A stretch of 64,000 bases of DNA, from contig CAVPZU010000003.1 of the NCBI GenBank assembly GCA_963710355.1, positions 186,001-250,000 on the forward strand. The letters are read 5' to 3'. The notes under the pieces are model-generated. The model worked only from the letters and a program-made list of their open reading frames with translations, was not told where the DNA came from and made no database searches. Positions 53,984 through 62,325 of the stretch are shown in pieces. Both the position numbers and the translations under genes were made by a program. Every line of letters starts with the position of its first letter. Positions within the stretch are counted from its first letter, which is position 1. This stretch comes from Fen-1359 sp963710355. Its GTDB lineage: Bacteria > Planctomycetota > Phycisphaerae > Sedimentisphaerales > Anaerobacaceae.

Positions 53984-54948
53984 TTCAATTACCGATGCTT
54001 TTGCAGAATCTGGTGCAGCAGCATCTCTCATATCTGATATTCGTGAGCACCCTCGCCGATTTCATATTACGTCCGGCCAAATGTCATTCCCACTATGGGT
54101 TTATATCTGGACATTAACTCATGGCGGAGGCCGGGCTAGACCACAAGATGAATACCGTATTCAGTTAACTGGTGTAATTCCGCCTTTGCCTATCAATCCA
54201 GACGGACCTACCATCTTGATCGGTTACGAACCTAATCTAAATTGTTTTGCCGGTTTTGATTTGGCGAAACATCAGTCTTTTTCACAGAATTCACCATCTA
54301 TTCAGATCAACATTAATTCGCTCAGAACAGCATTACGAGATGGTTTTGCATTTACCAGAAAAGGCAATGATGAAATCGCCGTAGCTTTTCGCCCCGATCA
54401 TGTTTTGTCCTATACTATGAATGCTGAATCGTTGCATCAGTATGGTGCTGATGCAGTAACTTCGGAGTCTCTTGGCGAAGGCATCTTGCTTCGTTCCGAT
54501 TCGAGAAGAAGAATTGTCTGTACTTTCAAAGGATCGCCAGCGAATGATCGCGACAATATCTCGTTTGTCACGAGACAACGATTTTCGCCGAAAAGTTATT
54601 GTTGCATACGATAGAAAATGTGCCATTACTGGCCTTCAACTCAAACTCATTGATGCAGCACATATCCTTCCTGTTGGTGCTGAGGGTAGTACTGATGATG
54701 TGTCCAATGGCATATGTTTATCGCCGACATACCACCGTGCTTACGATCAGGGACTTATTTATTTGACTGAACAATTGGAAATGAGAATTAACTCGGCGAA
54801 GGAACGTGAGTTAATTCAGCTTCGGCTTCATGGTGGGTTAGAAATGTTCAAGTCTTTTCTTGACCGCCAAATTTTGCTACCGGCAGACCGTAGACAATGG
54901 CCGTCTGTTGATTTTGTTAAACGAGCAAATGCTTTTCGAGAAATATAA
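53952..54948 (+). CDS. HNH restriction endonuclease, with one frameshift
   Basis: The start ATG 53952 lies inside the end of the methyltransferase gene in another frame. The N-terminal 170 residues (SFPLWVYIWTLTHGGGRARP, DEYRIQLTG, ILIGYEPNLNCFAGFDLAKH) look like the DNA-recognition part of HNH restriction enzymes. One base on, near 54475, the frame continues to the HNH domain: RKVIVAYDRKCAITGLQLKL, DAAHILPVGAEGSTDDVSNG and LSPTYHRAYDQGLIYL, giving H-N-H residues. Joined length about 332 residues. It should cut unmodified DNA at the site protected by the upstream enzyme. The pair is AT-rich compared with the neighbours, as expected for transferred DNA. Confidence 0.85.
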
Positions 54949-55168
54949 ATATTCAAAAAATAAATAGAAACCGTTTATTTTTCCCGTCGAAACTTTCCCC
55001 TTTTTGCCTTTTGAATTGTCTTCCAATTCTACCCCAACCCCATCCTTTTTTCAACGGCAATATTCTTTTCTGTTTTCTGTTGTCCGTTATCTGTAGTCTG
55101 GAGTCTTGAGTCTGGAGTCTATTTTAATCCGTGTCAATCCGTGCAATCCGCGGTTAAATTTCGAATTG
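54949..55168. repeat. Phrase-repeat spacer after the restriction genes
   Basis: TCTGTTTTCTGTTGTCCGTTATCTG and GTAGTCTGGAGTCTTGAGTCTGGAG (55066-55120) lead into AATCCGTGTCAATCCGTGC and AATCCGCGGTTAAATTTC, which ends at the lpxB stop. No gene. Confidence 0.6.
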
Positions 55169-56311
55169 TTATTTTTCCAGCATCTCAACAACAATCTTGC
55201 CGACTTTCTCGGCGGCGTTTTTGCCCGCCATCGGTTCGGCAAGTTTAACTAATTCTCTGCTTATTTCGGCTAACTTTTTTTTGTCTTCCAAAAGCTGCTC
55301 GATTGTTTTTAGCACCGGCTCAATCGAAGTAAAATACGGCATAAATTCCGGCACTAATTGTCTGTCTGCCAGAATGTTGACTAAAGAGAGATACTTTGTC
55401 TTTATCAGGAATTTGCCCGCCAGATGCCAAAGCAATTTGCTCGATTGATACATTACCACCATCGGGCAGCCTGCCGCTGCAACCTGCAAAGTTGCGCTGC
55501 CGCTGGCGACGATTGCAAAATCCGCCTCATCTGCCGCCTCAAAACAATCGCCTACGCTGTATTGACAATCGAAAACGGCCAATCGTTTTAACTTAAGAGC
55601 AGAAAGCGTCTGCTCGTTCACTGCGACAACATTAATTGTCAGGCTGGGATACTTTTGTTTTAATCGTCGGGCGATTTGCTGCATAGCGGGCCAGAGCGTT
55701 TCTATCTCGGCGGCCCTCGAGCCGGGAAGAACAACTATTTTGGTCTTTTGGGGTTGAAAATTTCTGTAATCTTTTATATTTGCGATTAAATCCGGGCCAA
55801 GCTCGTCTAAAAGGGGATTGCCGACAAAGGTCGTATCGATGCCTCTTTGGCTGAACCAATCCTGCTCAAAGGGCAGGATGCAGCAGAGCTTGTCGCAGTA
55901 TTTTTGCAGTTTTTTAATTCGCCAGCCGCCCCACGCCCACAGTTGCGGAGCTACATAAAAAAGTGTTTTTATGCCAGCTTTTTTTGCGGCTTTTGCGATG
56001 TGAAAATTGAATGCCGGCGAATCGCAGACGACTACAAGGTCGGGCTTTTCCTTTTGCAGAAACTTTTTTACCTTGTTTATCAGTTTGATGTATCTGCCGA
56101 CTTGGCCAAATGCCGCTGCCCCCATTACCGCACCGCTCGCCGTATCTTCAATGAGGTTGCAGCCTGCCTGCCGCATCTTTGCACCGCCTAAACCGGTAAA
56201 TTCAATATTCAAACCAGTTTTACTGAGGGCATTTATTAAGGCTGCACAATGGGCATCGGCGCTGGGTTCTGCGGCGCTGATAAAGATTTTATATGTTTTA
56301 TTCACCGTCAT
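55169..56311 (-). CDS. lpxB: Lipid-A-disaccharide synthase
   Basis: The 380 residues match LpxB (GT19): IFISAAEPSADAHCAALINA (SAGEPSGD-type start), GLGGAKMRQAGCNLIED, PDLVVVCDSPAFNFHIAKAA, YVAPQLWAWGGWRIKKLQKY, LCCILPFEQDWF, FVGNPLLDEL, VVLPGSRAAEIETLWPAMQQ and DFAIVASGSATLQVAAAGCP. It joins UDP-diacylglucosamine and lipid X into the lipid A disaccharide at the inner membrane. Its presence indicates an outer membrane with lipid A. No other lpx gene is near. Confidence 0.95.
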   Translation of the reverse strand: MTVNKTYKIFISAAEPSADAHCAALINALSKTGLNIEFTGLGGAKMRQAGCNLIEDTASGAVMGAAAFGQVGRYIKLINKVKKFLQKEKPDLVVVCDSPAFNFHIAKAAKKAGIKTLFYVAPQLWAWGGWRIKKLQKYCDKLCCILPFEQDWFSQRGIDTTFVGNPLLDELGPDLIANIKDYRNFQPQKTKIVVLPGSRAAEIETLWPAMQQIARRLKQKYPSLTINVVAVNEQTLSALKLKRLAVFDCQYSVGDCFEAADEADFAIVASGSATLQVAAAGCPMVVMYQSSKLLWHLAGKFLIKTKYLSLVNILADRQLVPEFMPYFTSIEPVLKTIEQLLEDKKKLAEISRELVKLAEPMAGKNAAEKVGKIVVEMLEK

Positions 56312-56535
56312 TGTTAGGTTTTTATGATAACCTCAGGTCCATAAAATGGCAATCGTTTATCGGACGCCGCTTTACCAGTTTATTGGAAACAAGTGAAAAA
56401 CCGTATCGTAGATTGCTTGGTTTATGCAGGAAAATTAAATTGATTACAAGGAGTAGATTTGAGATTATATTTTTGATTTGCTTTGTGATTTCGGGAACTT
56501 TTTGCGGTTTTTTTAGTCTAAAATAGAGGAAAGAA

Positions 56536-57174
56536 GTGGCAGAAGCTCTTAAAAAAGAGTTTTTCGGCTCGGGCAAAGGTGTTGATGCTGACGAAAAGGC
56601 GTTAATCGAGCGTTGCCGAGGGGGGGATTCGGCCGCTATCGAAAAATTTGTCCTTCAATATCAGGACCGCATTTATAATACGATACTGAAAATTTGCGAG
56701 AATCCTGACGACGCGGCGGAACTAACGCAAGATACGTTTATCAAAATAATAGAGAATATTAAGGAGTTTCAGAGCAGAAGCAGTTTCTATACGTGGGCTT
56801 TTTCAATTGCGGTCAATCTGACAATCAGTCATTGCAGGAGGAAGGGGAAAATCAGATTCGGCTCAATTGATGAAGACGGCGGGCAGGATGATTCGGATAC
56901 AGCAGCGACGTTGAAGGAGTTTTTGCGGGATGATAAAACGCCGGACCCTGCTGCTGCTTCGCAGAACGATGAGCTTTGCTCTCTTGTTATGAAAATGCTC
57001 AGGCGGTTATCGGAAGAGCATCGAGCTGTCCTTGTCCTGCGTGAGATTGAGGGGATGGATTATGCCCGGATTGCCGAGACGCTTAATATCGGATTGGGAA
57101 CCGTTAAAAGCAGGATTAGCAGGGCCAGGTGCGATTTAAGGGAGCTTTTGGAGTCGGCCTTAAATGAAAGATGA
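56536..57174 (+). CDS. rpoE: ECF RNA polymerase sigma factor
   Basis: The 212 residues have sigma region 2 (VLQYQDRIYNTILKICENPD, AAELTQDTFIKIIENIKEFQ, FYTWAFSIAVNLTISHCRRK) and region 4 (LRRLSEEHRAVLVLREIEGM, RIAETLNIGLGTVKSRISRA). The absence of region 3 places it among extracytoplasmic-function sigmas, near the RpoE-like groups. GTG 56536 has GAGGAAAG upstream. The anti-sigma gene overlaps its stop by 11 bp. The target genes are unknown; autoregulation is usual for the class. Confidence 0.94.
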   Translation: MAEALKKEFFGSGKGVDADEKALIERCRGGDSAAIEKFVLQYQDRIYNTILKICENPDDAAELTQDTFIKIIENIKEFQSRSSFYTWAFSIAVNLTISHCRRKGKIRFGSIDEDGGQDDSDTAATLKEFLRDDKTPDPAAASQNDELCSLVMKMLRRLSEEHRAVLVLREIEGMDYARIAETLNIGLGTVKSRISRARCDLRELLESALNER

Positions 57175-58171
57175 CCAAAAAACAGACGAGTTATTGAACG
57201 GTTTTATTGACGGTGAGCTTTCAGCGAGAGAGCAGACCGAGGTCAAGCGTCTTATCTCTCACGACCCGGAAGTTGCAAAGAGGTTAAAAGAACTTCAGAA
57301 ATGTAAATTGCTGGTTGAGTCTTTGCCCGCCCAGAAGGCCCCTTCTGAGATTTTAATCCGCCTGCGGCGGACAAAATTCGGGGCAGAGGAATCCGCCAAA
57401 GACAGACAAAGCGTCCGGCCTCAGCAGCAAATACTCGGAACCATTCAGCTGTTTTTGCGTAAATCGATTGCTGCTGCCGCAATGTTTATACTCCTTTTCG
57501 GCCTGGCTGTTATGGTATACCAGATTGTATCTCCGTCGAAGCAGGAGCCGAAAATCGCACGAACAATTTCGCCGCAGCCGGTTTTGAATAGTCCAACTCC
57601 TGTCACAATCGCCGAGGCTGAAAAAGAATTGCCGGCTGCCAATGTAAAGGCTGCGCCGGAAGCGCCGGCCAATGTATTTACCGCAAGGCTCGAACTTAAA
57701 ACGAAAAAAGCCGCGGCCGCACAGGCTGAACTCCAGAAACTTTTGGAAAAGAACCTGTCTTCCGATTTCGTTGCACTATCCAGTGAGGCTGATAGATTTA
57801 TTTTTACGCTCAACTGCGGCGGCGATAAGATGTCGGCGCTGCTGGCAGATTTTGAAAATATATGGGATGAATTTGAATCGACTTCATTGTTTGTCGAGAC
57901 GGCCGGTTCCAACCGGATAATTGTTATTGATAAAATTACCCCAATGCAGCTTGCGGATATTGCCTCACAACAGAATTTAGACAGGCAGCTGAAGGCCGCA
58001 TCGTATTTTTCGATTGTTAATAATATTCAGCAAAGCCGGTTCGCAGCAGATACCCCTTCTTCAAAACCTAATGACATTCCCCAGCCGGTCCTTGCAAAGG
58101 ATGAGCAGGCCAAAACTTCGCCCGGGCAAGCCGGGGTTATTCACTTGACGATAGAAATTGTAAGTGAATAA
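57164..58171 (+). CDS. Anti-sigma factor-like membrane protein
   Basis: The 335 residues begin with an anti-sigma domain of the helical type (ELLNGFIDGELSAREQTEVK, DPEVAKRLKELQKCKLLVES) without the zinc-binding His-x3-Cys-x2-Cys. A single membrane helix follows near residue 112 (IAAAAMFILLFGLAVMVYQI), then a Pro/Ala-rich linker and a periplasmic beta domain. It probably holds the ECF sigma at the membrane and releases it on an envelope signal. The gene overlaps the sigma gene. A 15-bp palindrome (57357-57371) is translated as RLRRT between the anti-sigma domain and the helix. Confidence 0.82.
   Translation: MKDDQKTDELLNGFIDGELSAREQTEVKRLISHDPEVAKRLKELQKCKLLVESLPAQKAPSEILIRLRRTKFGAEESAKDRQSVRPQQQILGTIQLFLRKSIAAAAMFILLFGLAVMVYQIVSPSKQEPKIARTISPQPVLNSPTPVTIAEAEKELPAANVKAAPEAPANVFTARLELKTKKAAAAQAELQKLLEKNLSSDFVALSSEADRFIFTLNCGGDKMSALLADFENIWDEFESTSLFVETAGSNRIIVIDKITPMQLADIASQQNLDRQLKAASYFSIVNNIQQSRFAADTPSSKPNDIPQPVLAKDEQAKTSPGQAGVIHLTIEIVSE
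57357..57371. repeat. 15-bp palindrome TCCGCC-TGC-GGCGGA in the anti-sigma gene
   Basis: Exact copy, translated in a third phase (ATC CGC CTG CGG CGG ACA). Confidence 0.85.
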
Positions 58172-58227
58172 TTAGTGCATAGTGCATAGTTGCTTGTGCA
58201 TTTGTTCTCTTTTTCTGGATATAAAAA

Positions 58228-58767
58228 ATGCTGAAGCCGGAAGATTGCTGTCTTGTGATTGTCGATGTGCAGGGCAAACTTGCAACATTGATGTATAATC
58301 ACGAAATCCTGTTCAAGAATATCCAGATTCTGATAAAGGCGAGCAAAATAATGTCGATTCCGATACTTTGGTGTCAGCAGCAGCCAAAGGCACTCGGCTC
58401 GACGGTGCTTGAAATCGCAAACCTGCTTGGCGATAATCAACCTATAAACAAGACCTCTTTTAGCTGCTGCGGCTGTGAGGAATTCAACAGCAGGTTGCAA
58501 TCCATCGGACGCAGGCAGATTTTGCTTTGCGGGATTGAAGCCCACGTTTGTATTTATCAGACAGCCATTTGCCTGCAAAGTATCGGCAAAGAAGTGCACC
58601 TGATTACGGACGCTGTTTCCTCGAGAACCGCGGAAAATAAACAATTGGCCATTGAGCGATTGAAAACGGAAGGCGTAAAATTAAGCTTTGCCGAAATGGC
58701 AATCTTCGAGCTTATGAAGACCGCCGACTACCCGCAGTTCAAACAAATCGCAGCGCTTGTCAAGTAA
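58228..58767 (+). CDS. Isochorismatase-like hydrolase
   Basis: The 179 residues have the cysteine hydrolase triad of the family: Asp in CLVIVDVQGKL (residue 14), Lys in NKTSFSCC (near residue 77) and Cys in LCGIEAHVCIYQTAICLQ (near residue 113). Family members hydrolyse small amides or vinyl ethers (nicotinamide, isochorismate). In this short YcaC-like subgroup the substrate is usually unknown. The gene follows the anti-sigma gene by 56 bp. Confidence 0.88.
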   Translation: MLKPEDCCLVIVDVQGKLATLMYNHEILFKNIQILIKASKIMSIPILWCQQQPKALGSTVLEIANLLGDNQPINKTSFSCCGCEEFNSRLQSIGRRQILLCGIEAHVCIYQTAICLQSIGKEVHLITDAVSSRTAENKQLAIERLKTEGVKLSFAEMAIFELMKTADYPQFKQIAALVK

Positions 58768-58936
58768 TTTAGGATGCCACAGAGAGCACCGAGAACACCC
58801 CGCTTCGCTCGGGGAGCTACGCAGGGCAGGCAGATTTCACTGAAAAAATGTTGGCCACAAAAAGGTACAAACAATTTCACCACAGAGAGCACCGAGGACA
58901 CAGAGAAATTTAGCCACTGATTGCACAGAATTATAT
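58768..58936. repeat. CCACAGAGAGCACCGAG phrase repeats
   Basis: Two copies of GCCACAGAGAGCACCGAG-type phrases (58774-58800 and 58879-58918) enclose CCCCGCTTCGCTCGGGG (58799-58815), a palindrome. The left end of IS copy 2 follows. Confidence 0.6.
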
Positions 58937-58939
58937 TTA

Positions 58940-59848
58940 GAGCCTCTAACAAAACTTGTTTTGTAATGTGTTATGACAGATAACAATACAACCAATTTCG
59001 AGCAGAGCCTCATGGATATCTGCTCGGCGTTCATAGCGAACCCGCAACCGTCGGAATTGATGCAGCCACGACAGTGTGCGTTCGACCACCCAGCGAAAGA
59101 CACCCAAACCGCTGCCGTTTTTAGTTCGGCGTTTGGCCAATACAGGCTCAATTCCTTTCTGACGAATTTCTTTACGGTGCGGTTCGGAATCGTAGCCTCG
59201 ATCTCCGTGAACACAATCGGGTTTACAGCGAGGTCGACCTACCTTTCCCGCGATAGGAGGAATGGCTTTCACCAGAGGCAGCAGTTGTGTGACATCATGT
59301 CGGTTTGCGCCGGTCAATTGGACTGCGAGCGGGACTCCTTCGGCGTCGGTGATGACATGATGCTTCGAACCCATTTTTCGCCTATCCGTGGGATTTGGGC
59401 CTGTTTTCGCCCCCCAAAAACGGCACGAACTGAAGACGAATCTACTACCGCCCGTGAAAAATCGATTTGGTCTGCGTGGCGAAGTTTGTTGAGCAAGATA
59501 TGGTGTATTTTGTCCCAGATGCCTGCTTTGTGCCAGTCGCGAAGCCGACGCCAGCAGGTCATCCCGGAACCACATCCCATCTCCAATGGAAGATATTCCC
59601 AACCGATACCGGTCTTGAGCACAAAAAGAATCCCTGTCAGAGCTTTCCGGTTGCTCACAGGTGGCCTGCCCCCCTTGGGACGAGACGGTAGTTTGGGCAA
59701 AACTGGTTCGATGATTTCCCATAATTCGTCGGGTAACAATGGCTTGGCCATTAATAAGTCCTCTATGACTAAGGGTTTTCATAAGTTTTTCAACCATTGT
59801 TTTCATCGGCTATACCAGTATCAATCCTTGAGGTTTTGTTAGAGGCTC
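58940..59848 (-). mobile_element. IS5-family insertion sequence, copy 2 (909 bp)
   Basis: Same element as at 19656, in opposite orientation, with the same GAGCCTCTAACAAAAC ends. TTA flanks both sides (58937-58939 and 59849-59851). It has landed between phrase repeats, not in a gene. Confidence 0.93.
58946..59751 (-). CDS. IS5-family (IS427-like) transposase, copy 2
   Basis: The first frame starts at ATG 59751 and runs to 59314; the second, displaced by -1, ends at 58946. The protein is identical in the parts compared to copy 1, including the T5G6 run at the frame join and the DDE motifs (VDSSSVRA; VHGDRGYDSE; WVVERTLSW). Identity of the join in both copies supports programmed frameshifting. 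Confidence 0.9.
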
Positions 59849-59851
59849 TTA

Positions 59852-60189
59852 GTTTTGAGTTTTTAGTTCTTAGTTTTTAGTTAATTTAGGCACGGATTGA
59901 CGCAGATTTACGCGGAGGCCGCAGAGAAAATTAAAATATCAAAAATCAAAAGTCAAAATGACAAATCAAAATTAAAAAAGCAAACAGATTTGCAAAAATC
60001 TTTTAGACACTGATTTACACAGATTAACACTGTTAAATTTTTGCTGCAGAGTTCATATTTATTTAATCCGTCGTAAAACAGCGGGGAATCGGGGCAGGCG
60101 GAGGGCTAAACATTAAAATTATTGTTTGCACCCTTGAATTCTTTAAGGCGCAAGAACTTATTGTGATTGGTATTATTTGTGCGGAGCGG
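59852..60189. repeat. Phrase-repeat region between IS copy 2 and fmdB
   Basis: The order is: GTTTTGAGTTTTTAGTTCTTAG, GGCACGGATTGACGCAGATTTACGC, GAGGCCGCAGAGAAAATTAA, AAAATCAAAAGTCAAAATGAC, then GACACTGATTTACACAGATTAAC (60006-60030). At least four phrase families are lined up in 180 bp. No gene. Confidence 0.65.
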
Positions 60190-60486
60190 TTAGGCGGTTT
60201 TCTTTTTGTCTTTTGCGGGTTTTTCGGTCGGCTTCTTTTCTGTCTTTTTTTCGGCTGGTGCGGTTTTTTCTTTCTCGCTTTTTTGACCTTTTTTGTAGCT
60301 TTCTGAGCGGTAGTCGGTCTGGTAGAATCCGCTGCCTTTGAAGATTATGCCTGCGCCGCTGCCGATGAGCCGTTTGAGGCTATTCGTCCGGCAGGCAGGA
60401 CATTTGCGCAGCGGCTTGGCTGTTATGGACTGGAACTGCTCAAATTGGTGTCCGCATTTGTCGCATCTGTATTCATAAGTAGGCAT
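60190..60486 (-). CDS. FmdB-type zinc ribbon protein
   Basis: The 98 residues start MPTYEYRCDKCGHQFEQFQS, the putative regulatory FmdB zinc ribbon, with the second cysteine pair in LRKCPACRTNSLKRLIGSGA and the following GIIFKGSGFYQTDYR. The last 35 residues are Lys/Glu/Pro-rich and disordered. Function is unclear; despite the family name, a role in transcription is not proven. It follows grpE by 5 bp in the chaperone operon. Confidence 0.9.
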   Translation of the reverse strand: MPTYEYRCDKCGHQFEQFQSITAKPLRKCPACRTNSLKRLIGSGAGIIFKGSGFYQTDYRSESYKKGQKSEKEKTAPAEKKTEKKPTEKPAKDKKKTA

Positions 60487-60491
60487 AATTG

Positions 60492-61124
60492 TTACTCCAC
60501 ATCTGTCGTTTCGTCCTGTTGATTGTTCTGTAGTTTGTTGACAACAACTTTGCCTGGTCGAATTACTCTGCCGCCGAGTTTATAGCCTCTCTGGGTTTCA
60601 TCCAATATAACGCCGTCCTCTTTGTTGTTGTCTGCAATGCGGCTTATGGCCTCGTGCAGGAAGGGGTCGAACTTTTGGCCGACCGCCGTTATCAGCTCGA
60701 CATCACAGGCCTTCAATATATCAAGTATGCGGTCATATATTATTTTAATTCCCTTTACAATTGCATCCCGATTTTCAGGAGCTGCTGCGGCATTTTTCAT
60801 TGTGCGTTCAAAGTCATCGAGTGCAGGCAGAAGCGATTTGATTATTTTTTCCCTCTCGAAACAAACGGTCTCGGCTGTTTGTCTGGAAGAGCGTTTCTGA
60901 AAATTGGCGTAGTCCGCGCTTAGTCGCTGGAGCCTGCCAAACAGCTCTTCTTTTTCCTTAACGACTGCCGTCAGTTTTTCCTGCAGCTGCCTTATCTGCT
61001 CATCTTTTTTATGATGATGTTTAGTTTCGGCTGATTGTTCTGCCTTTGGCACAGCCCCGCCAGCGGCGGGTTCGGCTTTAGTTTCTGGAACCGGCTCCTG
61101 CTTTTGTTCTTCTTTCTCTGTCAT
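60492..61124 (-). CDS. grpE: Nucleotide exchange factor GrpE
   Basis: The 210 residues have a disordered acidic N-terminus (1-45), a long coiled coil (QIRQLQEKLTAVVKEKEELF, RLSADYANFQKRSSRQTAET), and the C-terminal beta-wing: LPALDDFERTMKNA, GIKIIYDRILDILKACDVEL, KFDPFLHEAISRIAD and YKLGGRVIRPGKVVVNK. GrpE releases ADP from DnaK. Its start overlaps the dnaJ stop (TAATG). dnaK itself is not in the window. Confidence 0.95.
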   Translation of the reverse strand: MTEKEEQKQEPVPETKAEPAAGGAVPKAEQSAETKHHHKKDEQIRQLQEKLTAVVKEKEELFGRLQRLSADYANFQKRSSRQTAETVCFEREKIIKSLLPALDDFERTMKNAAAAPENRDAIVKGIKIIYDRILDILKACDVELITAVGQKFDPFLHEAISRIADNNKEDGVILDETQRGYKLGGRVIRPGKVVVNKLQNNQQDETTDVE

Positions 61125-62266
61125 TACTTATTACCAAAATAATTTTTCAATTTTTCAAAAAAGCTTTTTGTCCTCGGATAAGAATTATCGTTATCGGTTT
61201 TTTCAAATTCTCTGAGCAGCTCTTCCTGCCTTGCTATCAATTTTGTCGGCGTTTCTACCATAATCTGCACCAACTGGTCGCCTCTCTGTCTGCTTCTAAT
61301 ATCGGGCAGGCCTTGTCCTTTTATCCTGAAGACGCTGCCATATTGCGTTCCCGGGGGGATTTTTAACTGCTTTGTGCCGTCGAGGCTCGGCACATCAATC
61401 GTCGCACCGAGTGCAGCCTGTGTGAAGCTTATCGGCACGACGGCAATGAGGCTGTTTCCCTCTCGCTGGAGGAACTCGTGCGGCCTCATTACGACATAGC
61501 AATACAGGTCGCCTCTTGGTCCACCGCCTCTGCCGGGTTCACCTTCGTTAGCCACACGGACGCCCTGGCCTTCGTGAACGCCTGCGGGTATCTTGATGTT
61601 CACTTCTCTTTTCCGTGCAACCCTGCCTGTGCCTCTGCATTTTTTACAGGGATTGGTGATGACCTCACCTGTTCCGCCGCAATGGCGGCAGGTGGAAATC
61701 ATCTGAAAGAAACCGCCGCCTTTGGCCACCTGCCCGCTGCCGCCGCAAACGGGGCATCTGCCGGGGCTGCTTCCTTTTGCGCTGCCGCTGCCGTTGCAAT
61801 CCGGACAGGTATCCTGTCTGGTAAATTCTATTTTTTTTTCAGTTCCTTTGGCGACTTCCTCGAGACTTAAATTTACCGATGTTTCAAGGTCGTACCCCCT
61901 TACAGCACCCCTGCGTCCGGCTGCTTTTCTACCGCCCATCCCGAAGATGTCTCCGAAGCCGTTGAAATCACCGAAGATATCCTCAAAAATGCTGCTGATG
62001 TCCTGGGGGTTCATATGGGTGTAGTCCCGCATACCCATCCCGCGAAGCCCTTCGTGGCCGAACTGGTCGTATTGTCGCCTTTTATCGGCGTCGCTTAAGA
62101 CTTCGTAGGCCTCTGCACATTCCTTGAATCTGGCCTCGGCGTCCTTATCGCCCGGATTTTTGTCCGGGTGATATTTTATAGCCATTCGCCTGTATGCCCG
62201 CTTTATATCATCCGCCGAGGCATCTTTGCCTACGCCCAAAACTTCATAGTAATCTCTTTTTGCCAT
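61124..62266 (-). CDS. dnaJ: Chaperone protein DnaJ
   Basis: The 380 residues have the full type I layout: J domain (DYYEVLGVGKDASADDIKRA, HPD in KYHPDKNPGD), a G/F-rich linker, four zinc-binding CxxCxGxG repeats (CPDCNGSG, CPVCGGSG, CRHCGGTG, CKKCRGTG, residues about 154-215) and the substrate-binding C-terminal domains. It delivers clients to DnaK and stimulates its ATPase. It lies 59 bp after groEL. Confidence 0.97.
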   Translation of the reverse strand: MAKRDYYEVLGVGKDASADDIKRAYRRMAIKYHPDKNPGDKDAEARFKECAEAYEVLSDADKRRQYDQFGHEGLRGMGMRDYTHMNPQDISSIFEDIFGDFNGFGDIFGMGGRKAAGRRGAVRGYDLETSVNLSLEEVAKGTEKKIEFTRQDTCPDCNGSGSAKGSSPGRCPVCGGSGQVAKGGGFFQMISTCRHCGGTGEVITNPCKKCRGTGRVARKREVNIKIPAGVHEGQGVRVANEGEPGRGGGPRGDLYCYVVMRPHEFLQREGNSLIAVVPISFTQAALGATIDVPSLDGTKQLKIPPGTQYGSVFRIKGQGLPDIRSRQRGDQLVQIMVETPTKLIARQEELLREFEKTDNDNSYPRTKSFFEKLKNYFGNK

Positions 62267-62325
62267 TTTATTGTGTTTAGCGAATCTACACTGTTAGCCC
62301 GAAGTTCTTTTCCTATACCCTGATT

